A stretch of 64,000 nucleotides of DNA from Vibrio splendidus (GTDB lineage: Bacteria; Pseudomonadota; Gammaproteobacteria; Enterobacterales; Vibrionaceae). Positions 1 through 10,230 of the stretch are shown here, piece after piece. How positions within the stretch are numbered: the stretch's first letter is position 1; the number at the start of each line of letters is the position of its first letter. Location of the stretch: positions 3,286,001 through 3,350,000 of the forward strand of contig NZ_AP025508.1 of the NCBI RefSeq assembly GCF_024347615.1, given 5' to 3'. The notes under the pieces were generated by a model that saw nothing but the letters and a program-made list of their open reading frames with translations, was not told the origin of the DNA and searched no databases. A program made the translations under genes and the position numbers.

Positions 1-386
1 TTGTCGCGCTCAGTCAGGAGCTTAGATAGCTTACCTACCGATGTGGTTTTACCCGCACCTTGTAGACCTGCCATTAAAATAACGGCTGGCGGCTGTGCTG
101 CTAGGTCAAGAGCCTCGTTAGACTCACCCATCACCGCTTCAAGCTCAGCTTGAACGATCTTAATGAATTCTTGACCAGGAGTTAGAGATTTAGAAACCTC
201 AACACCCACAGCGCCTTCTTTTACGCGCTTAACAAAATCGCGGACAACTGGCAGTGCAACGTCGGCTTCAAGTAGCGCCATACGTACTTCACGCAGCGTC
301 TCTTTTATATTGTCTTCGGTCAGACGACCTTTACCGCTGATGTTCTTCAGCGTTTTGGATAGACGATCCGTTAAATTATCAAACAT
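1..386 (-). CDS. ffh: Signal recognition particle protein Ffh, 5' part only
   Basis: Ffh is the SRP GTPase that binds 4.5S RNA and signal sequences and delivers ribosomes to FtsY at the inner membrane. The first 128 residues are present and the gene runs off the left edge. Residues 1-87 look like the helical N domain. The P-loop GLQGAGKT is at 107-114 at the start of the G domain. The start is the ATG complementary to 384-386, and the protein opens MFDNLTDRLS as in the family. It is divergent from ypjD with about 190 bp between them, the same neighbourhood as in E. coli (ffh, ypjD, corB). Confidence 0.95.
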   Translation of the reverse strand, partial: MFDNLTDRLSKTLKNISGKGRLTEDNIKETLREVRMALLEADVALPVVRDFVKRVKEGAVGVEVSKSLTPGQEFIKIVQAELEAVMGESNEALDLAAQPPAVILMAGLQGAGKTTSVGKLSKLLTERD

Positions 387-577
387 AGTTTTCTCTTCGC
401 TCAAAACTGCGACTATTACTGTGAGTATACATTAGCGCGGATTAGAGTCATACCCGTTGTAGAGCGTTAATCATCCACGCTTGTGATGTGAGACATTATT
501 CACTTGGAATTGAATGAGGTTCACCATAGCCCCAAAGAGCGATGCGAGGTATAATTCGCCAATTAGTAATCATTTAA

Positions 578-1381
578 ATGGATACCATGGACAGTCTTAT
601 TGCGATCGCAGCGGCCTTTCTTTATACAATGGCGATTTCCACGATCATTCCAGGTCTCGTGCACCAAACAGGAATCCGCGTAAAAACGGTGTTTATCAGC
701 GCATTACTTGCTCTAGCTTTCCATGCTTGGTTGCTTGGCGATTTAATTTTTAATGCCAGTGGCCAAAACCTCAGTATCTTGAACGTTGCTTCATTGATCA
801 GTTTAATCATCTCTTTGGTCATGAGCGGTGCGATGCTCAAAACCCGTTTGTGGTTCATCTTGCCGGTTGTTTATAGCTTCGCTGCTCTAAATCTAATGGC
901 TGCCACTTTTCTTTCAAGCACGTTCATTAAACATCTAGAGAATGATCCAAAGCTGCTACTGCACATCTCTTTGGCTTTGTTCTCATACGCGACGTTGACT
1001 ATCGGTGCGCTATACGCCCTGCAACTTGCGTGGCTAGATCACAAACTTAAAAAGAAAAAAGCGTTAGTGATAAACCCTAACCTACCTCCTTTAATGATGG
1101 TGGAAAGACAGCTTTTCAAGATCATTCTGATCGGTAATGGCTTATTAACAGGTACTTTATTGACTGGCCTTATCTTCGTACAAGATATGTTTGCTCAAGG
1201 AAAAGCACACAAGGCTGTATTGTCTTTTATTGCTTGGGTTATCTACTCCATCCTTCTGTGGGGTCACTATCAGAAAGGTTGGCGTGGACAAAAAGTCACT
1301 TGGTTCGCACTTGCCGGTGCCAGCATGCTCACATTAGCCTACTTCGGTAGCCGCTTCGTTCAGGAAATCATCCTGAATTAG
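578..1381 (+). CDS. ypjD: Inner membrane protein YpjD, cytochrome c assembly (CcsA/HemX-like) family
   Basis: A 267-residue polytopic membrane protein with about eight hydrophobic segments beginning at residue 5. The WGHYQKGWRGQK stretch near the C terminus resembles the Trp/His-rich motif of CcsA/HemX-like proteins. In E. coli the gene sits between ffh and corB, as here, and has been linked to CorB-type metal transport rather than to cytochrome c maturation; its exact role is unsettled. Two start codons are possible, ATG 578 and ATG 587; neither has a strong ribosome binding site. corB follows after 127 bp in the same direction. Confidence 0.85.
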   Translation: MDTMDSLIAIAAAFLYTMAISTIIPGLVHQTGIRVKTVFISALLALAFHAWLLGDLIFNASGQNLSILNVASLISLIISLVMSGAMLKTRLWFILPVVYSFAALNLMAATFLSSTFIKHLENDPKLLLHISLALFSYATLTIGALYALQLAWLDHKLKKKKALVINPNLPPLMMVERQLFKIILIGNGLLTGTLLTGLIFVQDMFAQGKAHKAVLSFIAWVIYSILLWGHYQKGWRGQKVTWFALAGASMLTLAYFGSRFVQEIILN

Positions 1382-1508
1382 TCTGTAATATGAAGGTAAT
1401 GTCTCACACACCTTGCCTTTAAAATATTGAGTCCGTTAGATTCAATTGACATCTCGACCATGTTCGGTCATAAATTAATCAAGATACACAAATAGGAAAA
1501 GAATAGTT

Positions 1509-2780
1509 TTGGACGACATATCAACGGGTATCTTATTTGCGCTACTCGCGTGTCTCATTGTAATTTCTGGTTATTTCTCTGGTTCCGAAACGGGCATGAT
1601 GTCCTTGAACCGCTACCGTTTAAAGCACTTGGCCAATACGGGTCATAAAGGTGCCAAACGCGTAGAAAAACTTCTGAACCGCCCAGACAGATTGATCGGC
1701 CTCATTCTCATCGGCAACAATCTCGTCAACATTCTTGCGTCTGCGATCGCGACTATTCTTGGTATGCGCATCTACGGGGATATCGGCGTCGCAATTGCTA
1801 CCGGTGTCCTGACTCTCGTGATCCTCGTGTTTGCCGAGGTAACCCCAAAAACCATCGCTTCTCTGTTTCCAGAGCGTGTCTCTTACGCCAGTAGTATCCT
1901 TTTGATAATACTGATGAAGGTACTGTCACCATTGGTGATATTGGTGAACTTCATTACCAACGGTTTTATTCGTATCTTAGGTGTCAAAGCCCGTCACGAT
2001 GCGACCGACCACTTAAGCTCTGAAGAGCTTAGAACCGTGGTAAATGAAGCGGGAAGCCTAATACCTCAACGCCACCAAGATATGTTGGTATCTATTTTAG
2101 ATTTAGAACACGTGACCGTGAACGACATCATGGTGCCTCGAAATGAAATCACTGGCATCGACATCAATGATGACTGGAAATCTATCGTTCGCCAATTAAC
2201 TCACTCCCCTCATGGGCGTATTGTGTTATATCGTGACCAGATAGATGAAGTGGTTGGCATGCTTAGGTTACGAGAAGCTTACCGCTTGATGCTTGAAAAG
2301 AACGAATTCAATAAAGAGACACTGTTGCGTGCTGCGGATGAGATCTACTTTATTCCTGAAGCGACACCACTCAATATCCAACTACTTAAGTTTCAGCGCA
2401 ATAAACAGCGCATCGGTTTGATTGTGGATGAGTATGGCGATATCAACGGCTTGGTTACCCTTGAAGATATTCTAGAAGAAATCGTTGGTGAGTTTACGAC
2501 CTCAATTGCACCAAGCTTATCTGAAGAGATCACACCGCAAAGCGATGGCAGTTTCTTGATTGAAGGCAGCGCCAATATCCGTGACATAAACAAAGGCTTG
2601 CAGTGGACACTGCCTACAAATGGCCCAAGAACACTTAATGGTTTAATACTGGAACACCTTGAAGACATTCCAGAAAGTCACCTGAGTGTTCAGGTTGCGA
2701 GTCATCCAATGGAAATTGTTGAACTCGAAGAGAACCGTATCAAGCTCGTTCGCGTGTTCCCGCAGATCGTTAACGGATAA
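1509..2780 (+). CDS. corB: CorB-like CNNM/CorC-family transporter (HlyC/CorC family)
   Basis: 423 residues. The N-terminal DUF21/CNNM membrane domain (about 5-190) has several hydrophobic helices and the motif SGSETGMMSLNRYRLKHL. It is followed by a CBS-domain pair (about 200-325, with MVPRNEI and VDEYGDINGLVTLEDILEEI) and a C-terminal CorC_HlyC domain. The family is linked to magnesium/cobalt efflux or resistance. The start is TTG at 1509: there is no in-frame ATG at the N terminus and AGGAAAAG lies 8-10 bp upstream. A strong terminator shared with luxS follows. Confidence 0.92.
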   Translation: MDDISTGILFALLACLIVISGYFSGSETGMMSLNRYRLKHLANTGHKGAKRVEKLLNRPDRLIGLILIGNNLVNILASAIATILGMRIYGDIGVAIATGVLTLVILVFAEVTPKTIASLFPERVSYASSILLIILMKVLSPLVILVNFITNGFIRILGVKARHDATDHLSSEELRTVVNEAGSLIPQRHQDMLVSILDLEHVTVNDIMVPRNEITGIDINDDWKSIVRQLTHSPHGRIVLYRDQIDEVVGMLRLREAYRLMLEKNEFNKETLLRAADEIYFIPEATPLNIQLLKFQRNKQRIGLIVDEYGDINGLVTLEDILEEIVGEFTTSIAPSLSEEITPQSDGSFLIEGSANIRDINKGLQWTLPTNGPRTLNGLILEHLEDIPESHLSVQVASHPMEIVELEENRIKLVRVFPQIVNG

Positions 2781-2880
2781 AAGTGGTTTGCTGGACTGGG
2801 ATAACTAAGTGAGTAATCACAAGCTCACATGCGACAACTGCCTAGCCCTAAAATATGTCTCTTCCTAAAATACGTTGACG

Positions 2881-2912
2881 AAAAAGGCCCGGTTCATTGA
2901 ACCGGGCCTTTT
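2881..2912. terminator. Bidirectional intrinsic terminator between corB and luxS
   Basis: A GC-rich hairpin, AAAAGGCCCGGTTCA paired with TGAACCGGGCCTTTT, has A and T tracts on both sides. It lies between the convergent corB and luxS genes and can end transcripts from either side. Confidence 0.92.
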
Positions 2913-2985
2913 AGTATCTAACTCACTCTGTCTCTAGAGTGAAATGTATCTAGAGTGAAGCGTATTCAAGGTGAACTAACAATGA

Positions 2986-3504
2986 CTAGTCGATCTTAAG
3001 CTCTTTCAGCATCGACTCTGGCAATGCCAGTTCATCATTTTTGTTTACAGAGATACCGGCAGCGATGATCGCATTAGCGATATCTTTAGCTTCATCCAAA
3101 GAATGCATTGCCGCAGTACCACATTGATACTCGTTCAGCTCAGGGATCTTATTTTGATTCTCAACTTTCAGCACATCTTGCATTGCAGCCAACCAACCGT
3201 CTGCCACTTGTTGCTCTGAAGGCGTACCAATTAGGCTCATGTAGAAACCAGTACGACAACCCATCGGTGAAATATCGATGATCTCTACATCTGAACCGTT
3301 CAATTGATTACGCATAAATCCTGCGTATAGGTGCTCTAGAGTATGGATCCCTTTCTCAGATAGGATGTCTTTGTTTGGCGCAGTAAAACGCAGGTCAAAC
3401 ACAGTGATGGTATCCCCTTTTGGGGTTTGCATTGTTTTAGCTACACGAACTGCAGGTGCGTTCATGCGCGTGTGATCAACAGTGAAACTATCTAATAAAG
3501 GCAT
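2986..3504 (-). CDS. luxS: S-ribosylhomocysteine lyase LuxS (AI-2 synthase)
   Basis: LuxS cleaves S-ribosylhomocysteine to homocysteine and DPD, the precursor of autoinducer 2. The 172-residue length is normal. The metal ligands are visible: His54 and His58 in HTLEH and Cys128 in YQCGT. Cys83, the catalytic cysteine, is in [15 protein letters not shown] ribosome binding site precedes ATG 3504. The gene lies 24 bp after the transglycosylase-like gene and may be read from gshA onward as well as from a local promoter. The gshA-luxS linkage is also found in E. coli. Confidence 0.98.
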   Translation of the reverse strand: MPLLDSFTVDHTRMNAPAVRVAKTMQTPKGDTITVFDLRFTAPNKDILSEKGIHTLEHLYAGFMRNQLNGSDVEIIDISPMGCRTGFYMSLIGTPSEQQVADGWLAAMQDVLKVENQNKIPELNEYQCGTAAMHSLDEAKDIANAIIAAGISVNKNDELALPESMLKELKID

Positions 3505-3528
3505 TGCTATTCTCCGTGACGGTTGGCT

Positions 3529-4182
3529 TTAGAAAAACCAACTTCTATTGTCTTCTAGTTCTTTACGACACTGTTTAAGCTGCCATCCATAATCTTTTGC
3601 TTGCTGTTCGACTTTGCGCGCCACCTTAATCAATGATGGTTTGCTATTGTATGACTTGCGCTTATAACCACCACGACCTTCATGATAAGCCAAATACTGG
3701 TTATACGGATCCCATAGTGAAATACCAAGCTGACGACGCGTCTCGCTGGTGTACCAACCGATGAACATCAATGCATCATCAAAGTTGGTTCTTGAGCCAC
3801 CGTTATTGGTCGCCTTTTGGAAGTCTTCCCAAGCAGGGTCTTGAGCTTGTGCATATCCGTAGGCACTACTCACGCGTCCCCACGGAATAAAGCCAAGAAT
3901 ATAATCTTTAGGCGGGCGCGCATCATGACGATAGCTACTCTCTTGTTTCACAAAAGCCATCGCTACGTTGATCGGCGTGCCCCACTCTTCTTGCATATCG
4001 AGAGCATCTTCATACCACGACGGGTGTTCTCTGAAGATGCTACACAAGTTATCTTGCTGCTTTGGCGGTGGCGTTGCACATCCAACCAATAGGCTAGAGA
4101 CAACACCAACAGTCACTACTGGCAACCATTTTCCACTTACGCGTTTAGGCTGGCCTAATAAGGCTTGCTTCCTTTCCACCAA
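3529..4182 (-). CDS. Transglycosylase SLT-domain lipoprotein
   Basis: 217 residues. A hydrophobic segment (about 19-34) ends in the lipobox LLVGC with Cys35, so the mature protein should be a lipoprotein. The region from residue 65 resembles a lytic transglycosylase fold: the likely catalytic glutamate is Glu81 in KQESSY, followed by AYGYAQ at 108-112. Such enzymes cut the glycan strands of murein. The N terminus before the lipobox is longer than usual (34 residues), so a later start is possible, though none is obvious. It starts 7 bp after the gshA stop and is probably co-transcribed with gshA and luxS. I do not recognise an E. coli orthologue. Confidence 0.8.
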   Translation of the reverse strand: MVERKQALLGQPKRVSGKWLPVVTVGVVSSLLVGCATPPPKQQDNLCSIFREHPSWYEDALDMQEEWGTPINVAMAFVKQESSYRHDARPPKDYILGFIPWGRVSSAYGYAQAQDPAWEDFQKATNNGGSRTNFDDALMFIGWYTSETRRQLGISLWDPYNQYLAYHEGRGGYKRKSYNSKPSLIKVARKVEQQAKDYGWQLKQCRKELEDNRSWFF

Positions 4183-4189
4183 AGTCTCG

Positions 4190-5758
4190 CTATGCTTTTA
4201 AATACGAAAAATAATCCGTTAAGAAGCTGTCAAAATCTTGAGTGCTTGCTTCTTCACTTTGTTGCTGAGCAATCACAGAGCGTTGAACTTCCGCTTCCAT
4301 CAACTCAGCTGAGTAAACTTTATATTGGTGTGCTTTGTGTTGCTGAGCGTACGTTTTTCCTAACGCACAACCCACTTTACCCAAGCCACCTAATTTTTTT
4401 GTCTCTTCTAACAACTGGCCAGAAATGGTCAGCTCTGGGTTATCAATCCAAGTTTCAAGCGTATCGCACGTTTCTTGGTATGCACGACCACCTTGCTCAG
4501 CATCCATCAACTCAGCGATAACACGAAGATCTTTGAATACGCGTTTAGCCCAATCTTGCAGAGACAGTCTCTCGCCATCACAACCAATCTTTAGCTCTAA
4601 ACCAACCTGACGACCTTCTAAGATCACCTTGTTCCAGTTCTCGCGCCAGCATTCAAGTTCACAGTTATCCATCTCAGCAGAGTCAGATAGAACACTCCAA
4701 GTTAAGAATAGATCGAGGAAGCGAACTTGTTGCTCATTGATACCAATTGAGCTAAATGGGTTTACGTCCAAAGAACGAACCTCGATGTACTCAACACCAG
4801 CACGAGCCAGTGCTTCCGATGGTTTTTCACCACTTTTCGCCACGCGCTTAGGACGAATTGGTGCATAAAGCTCGTTCTCGATTTGAAGAACGTTACTATT
4901 CAATTGACGGTATTCACCATCAACCTTAGTGCCAATCTCAGCAAACTCTTCAGATGGCGTGCGAATCGCTTGGTTCAAACCTTCAAGGTACTGGTCTAGG
5001 CTGTTGAAGCCAATCTTTAATACGCTTTGAGCACTATTGGTGTAGCCAAGATCACTCAGGCGAAGTGCCGTTGCTTTTGGCAGATACAGTGTCTCGCCAA
5101 CCTTCTCAAAAGGTAACTTTGTCTCTCTTCCTTTGATGAAAGAAGGACATAGTGCAGGTGAAGCACCGAAGAAATATGGGATTAACCAACCAAAACGGTA
5201 ATAATTACGAATCAAACCAAAGTACGCATCTGACTTAGCTTCACAACGCGCTTCTTCTGTTTGCTCTCCAAACAGGCTATCCCAAAAACTTTCTGGGAAA
5301 GAGAAGTTGAAGTGAACACCAGAAATAATCTGCATCAGGCTACCGTAACGGCGCTTTAGGCCTTCACGATATAGCGTCTTCATTTTGCCGTTGTTAGAGG
5401 TGCCGTATTGCGCTAGCTGAATGTAATCTTCACTGCCTACGTAACAAGGCATAGAAAGCGGCCACATCTTTTCGCCATCTAACTTGGTTTGTGTGAAATG
5501 GTGGATATCAGACAACTGATTCAAAAGCGTCGGAACGTCGTTAGAAACAGGCGTAATAAACTCCAGTAGCGACTCGGAAAAATCGGTCGTTACCCATCCG
5601 TTCATCAACGCAGATCCCAAAGCCTTTGGGTGCGGCCCAGTCGCAAGATGCCCATCTTCCGTGTAGCGTAACGTTTCCCTTTCAACACCACGACCAAATT
5701 GAGAGAAGGTCTTAGGGTTGGTTGCAACTTGCTTTAGTCGCGCAGCAAAATCAGTCAA
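4190..5758 (-). CDS. gshA: Glutamate-cysteine ligase (gamma-glutamylcysteine synthetase)
   Basis: Catalyses the first step of glutathione synthesis, ATP-dependent joining of glutamate and cysteine in the cytoplasm. The 522 residues match the gammaproteobacterial class-1 enzyme in length (518 in E. coli). Recognisable conserved stretches are the N-terminal [11 protein letters not shown] (about 22-32), GVHFNFSFP near 147-155, and [12 protein letters not shown] in the C-terminal half. It lies between the M16 peptidase gene and the transglycosylase-like gene. The upstream gap of about 100 bp may hold its own promoter. Confidence 0.97.
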   Translation of the reverse strand: MTDFAARLKQVATNPKTFSQFGRGVERETLRYTEDGHLATGPHPKALGSALMNGWVTTDFSESLLEFITPVSNDVPTLLNQLSDIHHFTQTKLDGEKMWPLSMPCYVGSEDYIQLAQYGTSNNGKMKTLYREGLKRRYGSLMQIISGVHFNFSFPESFWDSLFGEQTEEARCEAKSDAYFGLIRNYYRFGWLIPYFFGASPALCPSFIKGRETKLPFEKVGETLYLPKATALRLSDLGYTNSAQSVLKIGFNSLDQYLEGLNQAIRTPSEEFAEIGTKVDGEYRQLNSNVLQIENELYAPIRPKRVAKSGEKPSEALARAGVEYIEVRSLDVNPFSSIGINEQQVRFLDLFLTWSVLSDSAEMDNCELECWRENWNKVILEGRQVGLELKIGCDGERLSLQDWAKRVFKDLRVIAELMDAEQGGRAYQETCDTLETWIDNPELTISGQLLEETKKLGGLGKVGCALGKTYAQQHKAHQYKVYSAELMEAEVQRSVIAQQQSEEASTQDFDSFLTDYFSYLKA

Positions 5759-5857
5759 AATTCAGTTCACTTATCTTATATCGTTCTGATTAGAACTATC
5801 ATAAATTAGGTTGGAGGAGAAAAATAGAGTCTTTTCCCTCCCCCTTTAATGTGTACT

Positions 5858-8716
5858 CTAACGAATGATTTCAAGCTCTTCTATTGGAATATCTAACTTT
5901 TCTAGTTGAGGACGAAGCGAAGTCGCGTCGCCAACAACAATTATTTGATAATCATTCGGGTCAAACCATTTCTTCGATAGCTCGTTTAAGGTCTCTTTTG
6001 AAACCGTTTCAACTATCTGATTACGCTGTTGTAGGTAATCTTCATCAAGGCTCAATGCAACAATATTACTCAACAATCCAGCCTTTTGACTTGGCGTTTC
6101 GTATTTAAGCGCATCTTGTTGACCGACGGCAAGGCGCATAAATTTCACCTCTTCGTCAGTTAATCCACTCTGACTAAATTCATTTAGCTCGGCGATAAAC
6201 TCTTGAATCGATGGAACCGTCGCATTTGCTCTCACTTGAGCACTAAATACTACCGCACCAGTTTCACGAGTACTCGCGAAGTAACCGCTTGCACCGTAAG
6301 TGTACGCCTTGTCTTCACGTAAGTTTTGGTTAATGCGGCTATTGAAGTTACCGGCTAAGTTAAAGTTGGCTAGCTGGCTCAAATACAACTCACCAGTCGC
6401 GTCGAAAGGTAAACCTTTACGCACTAAACGAACAATACTTTGCGGCGCACCCGGTTTATCAACTAAATACAGATGCTGTCCTGAAAGCTCTTTGATGATC
6501 TGAGGACGCGTTAGTGGTGCCGCATCGCCTTGCCACTGTTCAAAGAATTGTAGCTGTTTCCCCACCTCTTTCTTCGAGATGTCTCCCACAACAACAATAT
6601 TGGCACCTTCCGGTGTGTAGTGTTGTGCATAGAATTTTTTCACATCATCTAAGGTTAGCTCCGATAGAGACGCCTTGGTGCCATCGCTTGCTCGAGCAAA
6701 AATACTGTCGCCAAATAGCACTTCACGGGTTGCTTGAGAAGCCATCCAGCTTGGTTGTTGATGCTGATAGACAACACCTTCAAGCATCTGCTTCTTAACA
6801 CGTTCAAAGTCTTGCTCATCAAACTTAGGCTCAAACAGAACCTCTTGTACGATCGCTAAGGTTTGAGGCAGGTTTTTCTCTAGCGTTGAAACCGAGATAT
6901 CCGTGGTATAACTGCCTGCGCCAATGCTAACGCTACTGCCAAGCTTATCTAAGGTCGCCTGTAGTTCTTCAACCGTTCGTTTAGTCGACCCCTCTTCCAT
7001 CATCGAAGCCGTTAGGTTCGCTAAGCCTTCTTGACCTTTACGAACATAGCGTTCGCCTGCAGGCAGTTGAATTTGCAGCTGTACTGTCGGCGTTTCACTG
7101 GTCACGGTACCAATCAAGTCAGTGCCGTTCGCAAAGTGCATGCGGTACAACTCAGGCATGGTCGCTTCAACACCAAAGTTCACTTCTGGCATCACGCTGC
7201 GATCAAATGTGTTTGGCGCCTTTCTGAAATCCAGTTGGTCTTCCGTCACCTTGCTGTATTCAGGAAGGGTACGTGCAGGTGTGGTAAAGGTAGCCTCACG
7301 AACCGCTAAGTCGAGTTTTTTCTTAGGAACCACACTCAACGTAACCTTGTGCTTGCCTTCGATGAAATCTTGGTATGCCTTGCTTACGCTTTCTGGAGTA
7401 ACCGCTCGAATTTGATCGAGTTGCGATTCAATGCGATCCGGCTGACCATAGAAAGTTTGGTTAGACGCAAGCTGTGAAACCTTACCTTTAACACTTTGTA
7501 GTGCAAAAACTGCATCCGCTTCTGCCATACCAGTGATCTGATCTAAACGCTCTTGTTCAACGCCCTCTTTCGAGAATTGATCTAAGGTATCCATCAGCTC
7601 TTTGTTTAGAACCGTCAAATCGCCTTTTTCACCTGAATTACCCATCGCATACACATACATGGTACATGCAAGCTCAGCACAATCATGGAAAGATCCTGCG
7701 CTCACCGCTTTTTGCGTTTTTACGAGGTTTTGATACAGGTAACTGTTGGTGCCAGAACCTAACACATTGGACAGTGCATTCAATGAAGCCTGCGTCTCTT
7801 CACCACGATACGTTGTTGGCCAACCAACAAGCACCATCGGCTGACGAATATTATCTTTTAAGGTGATGTACTTGTCTTCAGTCAGCACTGCAGGTTGCTT
7901 CTCTGCCGCCTTAACTTCAGGTCCTTGAGGGATAGGGCCAAAGTACTTGTTAACCCACTCTAGCGTGTCATCAACGTCGATATCACCACCGATCGTTAAC
8001 ACGGCATTGTTTGGGCCATACCAACGTAAGAAAAATGCCTTAAGGTCATTCACATCAACACGATCTAAGTCTTCAACATAACCGATTGGTTGCCACGAGT
8101 AAGGGTGACCTTCTGGATACAGTGCTTCTCCCATGCGCTCCCACATCAAACCGTAAGGGCGGTTTTCATAGCTTTGCGCTCGCTCATTCTTAACCGTGCC
8201 TCTTTGCACCTCAAATTTCTTTTGAGAAACTGCATCTAACAAGAAACCCATTCTGTCCGATTCTAACCACAACATTTTTTCGAGTTGGTTAGAAGGAACG
8301 GTTTCAAAGTAATTAGTTCGGTCACGGTTGGTGGTGCCATTTAACGAACCACCCGCTTCGGTGATGATCTTGAAGTGCTGTTGATCACCGACGTTCTCTG
8401 AGCCTTGGAACATCATGTGTTCAAAGAAGTGAGCAAAGCCTGATTTGCCAATCTGTTCACGAGCAGAACCCACATGATAGGTCACATCAACATGAACCAG
8501 TGGATCAGAATCATCAGGAGAAAGAATAACGGTCAAGCCGTTTTCAAGCTGATACTTCGCATAAGGAATCACGACTTTATCTTTAGAAGGCTTAACCTCT
8601 TCTAACAGAGTGACTCCTTCCGGTAACGAGGAAAAGAAGGGTGTTGAGCTAGGTACATTGTAAGAACAGCCAGCAATGGCGATAAGAGAAAATGTACCAA
8701 GTAAAACCTTTTTCAT
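5858..8716 (-). CDS. M16-family zinc metallopeptidase, lipoprotein
   Basis: 952 residues, with the pitrilysin/insulysin-like architecture of two tandem M16 units. The inverted zinc motif HFFEH is at 96-100 and a further glutamate ligand is probably Glu178 (KNERAQ). The second half lacks an HxxEH and should be the inactive partner unit. The N terminus is a lipoprotein signal, with LIAIAGC and Cys17 as the lipid-modified residue, so the enzyme probably sits in the periplasm on a membrane. It resembles PqqL/YmxG-type peptidases; the substrate is unknown. yqaA ends 10 bp upstream, which suggests an operon. Confidence 0.92.
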   Translation of the reverse strand: MKKVLLGTFSLIAIAGCSYNVPSSTPFFSSLPEGVTLLEEVKPSKDKVVIPYAKYQLENGLTVILSPDDSDPLVHVDVTYHVGSAREQIGKSGFAHFFEHMMFQGSENVGDQQHFKIITEAGGSLNGTTNRDRTNYFETVPSNQLEKMLWLESDRMGFLLDAVSQKKFEVQRGTVKNERAQSYENRPYGLMWERMGEALYPEGHPYSWQPIGYVEDLDRVDVNDLKAFFLRWYGPNNAVLTIGGDIDVDDTLEWVNKYFGPIPQGPEVKAAEKQPAVLTEDKYITLKDNIRQPMVLVGWPTTYRGEETQASLNALSNVLGSGTNSYLYQNLVKTQKAVSAGSFHDCAELACTMYVYAMGNSGEKGDLTVLNKELMDTLDQFSKEGVEQERLDQITGMAEADAVFALQSVKGKVSQLASNQTFYGQPDRIESQLDQIRAVTPESVSKAYQDFIEGKHKVTLSVVPKKKLDLAVREATFTTPARTLPEYSKVTEDQLDFRKAPNTFDRSVMPEVNFGVEATMPELYRMHFANGTDLIGTVTSETPTVQLQIQLPAGERYVRKGQEGLANLTASMMEEGSTKRTVEELQATLDKLGSSVSIGAGSYTTDISVSTLEKNLPQTLAIVQEVLFEPKFDEQDFERVKKQMLEGVVYQHQQPSWMASQATREVLFGDSIFARASDGTKASLSELTLDDVKKFYAQHYTPEGANIVVVGDISKKEVGKQLQFFEQWQGDAAPLTRPQIIKELSGQHLYLVDKPGAPQSIVRLVRKGLPFDATGELYLSQLANFNLAGNFNSRINQNLREDKAYTYGASGYFASTRETGAVVFSAQVRANATVPSIQEFIAELNEFSQSGLTDEEVKFMRLAVGQQDALKYETPSQKAGLLSNIVALSLDEDYLQQRNQIVETVSKETLNELSKKWFDPNDYQIIVVGDATSLRPQLEKLDIPIEELEIIR

Positions 8717-8725
8717 AGGTTCTCC

Positions 8726-9187
8726 TTAGAAAAAACCGAAGTAAATAGCAGCAAGTAAGCTGTAGCGAGCGGCTTTGCCAATCGCTATCAAAATAACGCT
8801 AGGGATAAATTTCATTCTCAGCCAACCGGCAGCCAGACATAAAGGATCACCGATGATGGGTAACCAACTAAATAACAGTGTCCAATAGCCATAGCGGCTC
8901 AGCCAAGCCATAGCCTTATGACCATGCTTTTCAGATTGAGTTCGATTAGGTAACCACAAACCAATCCAATAGTTGGTCAGGCCGCCTAAGGTATTACCAA
9001 GTGTCGCCAGCAGAATGATCGATGATGTTGAGAACTGATCTAAGCTCAATGCCGCAACCAGGCTGGCTTCTGAACCGCCGGGCAATAATGTGGCACTCAA
9101 GAAGCCACTAATGAAGAGTACCCACAGCGCCGAGTCAGAGAACCACAGCGCTATGTTTTCAAACAGAGAATTAAAAAACTCTAGCAC
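8726..9187 (-). CDS. yqaA: YqaA family inner membrane protein (DedA/SNARE-associated type)
   Basis: 153 residues, three to four hydrophobic segments. The sequence around LPGGSEASLVAALSL and GNTLGGLTNYWIG is typical of YqaA, a small DedA-superfamily protein of unknown function that may be related to lipid transport. In E. coli yqaA also lies between the arg tRNA cluster and gshA, which supports orthology. It is closely spaced with the oxidoreductase gene upstream (6 bp) and the M16 gene downstream (10 bp). Confidence 0.9.
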   Translation of the reverse strand: MLEFFNSLFENIALWFSDSALWVLFISGFLSATLLPGGSEASLVAALSLDQFSTSSIILLATLGNTLGGLTNYWIGLWLPNRTQSEKHGHKAMAWLSRYGYWTLLFSWLPIIGDPLCLAAGWLRMKFIPSVILIAIGKAARYSLLAAIYFGFF

Positions 9188-9193
9188 TGCATA

Positions 9194-10147
9194 TCAACCT
9201 TCTTGCATTTTAAGTAGTACCTTGCCTCTGGTATGCCCAGTTTCTACCTGTAGATGAGCTGATTGCGCTTCGTCTAATTGGTAGATACCTTGAATTTCTG
9301 TTTTGAGTAATCCGACACTGACCATATACAGCATAGTGTCCATTTGCTCTGGGTTTGGCTCAACCAGCATACCTGATGCAGTAAAGCCTAATAATGTTGC
9401 TTTTTCGCAAATCAATTCAGCAGATAAAGTTGGGACTGTCACGACTCTTGCGCCATCTTTTAGACACTTCAATGCATCGAGAGCGGTATCTCCACCGACC
9501 AAATCAATCAGCACATCGACATCGGATACTCTTTCTGATGCTGGTGCAAATTTGTAGTTAATCGCATGAGCGCCTAGCGTTGCTAAGTAATCAAGATTCG
9601 CTTCACTACACGTTGTATAAACCTCGGCTTTCGCTGCCACGGCGATTTGAACCGCTAGATGACCAACGCCGCCAGCACCCGCTAAGATGAGTACACGATC
9701 GCCCTCTTTCACTTCCGCTTTATTGAGTGCCTGTGCTGCCGTTTGGCTGGCTAATGGTAATGCGGCTGCTGCTTCTAGAGTGACCGAATCGGGAACCATA
9801 CTTAATGCCGCTTCTGGAACACATACATATTGGCTGTAACCGCCACCTTGCAATGGGAAGCCAATAAAGCCGGCTACGTTATCACCAACAGTAAAACGCT
9901 CTGCCTGTTCGCCTAGCGTGACAATTTGTCCTGAAATGTCGTAACCAGGTACCCAAGGAAGATTATCTTTGTTCTGTGCTGCGGCCCAACCAAGGCCAGC
10001 TCGGGTTTTGACATCAATCGGATTAATGCCCGAAAAGGAAACTTTGACCAGCACTTCTCCCGCCTTTGGCTTAGGAATAACGTTGGTTTGAATACTTAGG
10101 TTTTCGACGCCGCCGAATTGAGTAATCGCAATCTGTTTGTTTTCCAT
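9194..10147 (-). CDS. NADP-dependent medium-chain oxidoreductase (quinone oxidoreductase-like)
   Basis: 317 residues from ATG 10147. The N-terminal GroES-like domain includes PGYDISGQIVTLG (68-80). The nucleotide-binding Rossmann motif AGAGGVG is at 156-162. The cysteine cluster of zinc alcohol dehydrogenases is absent, so it belongs to the zinc-free quinone oxidoreductase/enoyl reductase group; the substrate cannot be told. An upstream in-frame start at 10243 is unlikely because that stretch contains the oad terminator hairpin, whereas ATG 10147 has AAGGA about 9 bp before it. The gene sits between the oad operon and yqaA and is not part of the conserved E. coli order. Confidence 0.88.
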   Translation of the reverse strand: MENKQIAITQFGGVENLSIQTNVIPKPKAGEVLVKVSFSGINPIDVKTRAGLGWAAAQNKDNLPWVPGYDISGQIVTLGEQAERFTVGDNVAGFIGFPLQGGGYSQYVCVPEAALSMVPDSVTLEAAAALPLASQTAAQALNKAEVKEGDRVLILAGAGGVGHLAVQIAVAAKAEVYTTCSEANLDYLATLGAHAINYKFAPASERVSDVDVLIDLVGGDTALDALKCLKDGARVVTVPTLSAELICEKATLLGFTASGMLVEPNPEQMDTMLYMVSVGLLKTEIQGIYQLDEAQSAHLQVETGHTRGKVLLKMQEG

Positions 10148-10198
10148 TTCCACATTTCCTTGATTGATAAAAGCCCTAGTGAGCAAACACCCTAATTG

Positions 10199-10230
10199 AT
10201 AAAAAGAAAGGGATGCGAAAGCATCCCTTT
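10199..10230 (-). terminator. Intrinsic terminator of the oadGAB operon
   Basis: The stem AAAGGGATGC/GCATCCCTTT with a GAAA-type loop is followed on the minus strand by a TCTTTTT tract. It lies about 90 bp past the oadB stop. Confidence 0.88.

Noticed and set aside
3817..4521. Several + strand frames opposite the transglycosylase-like gene and gshA
   Set aside because: Shadow frames without ribosome binding sites or recognisable domains.
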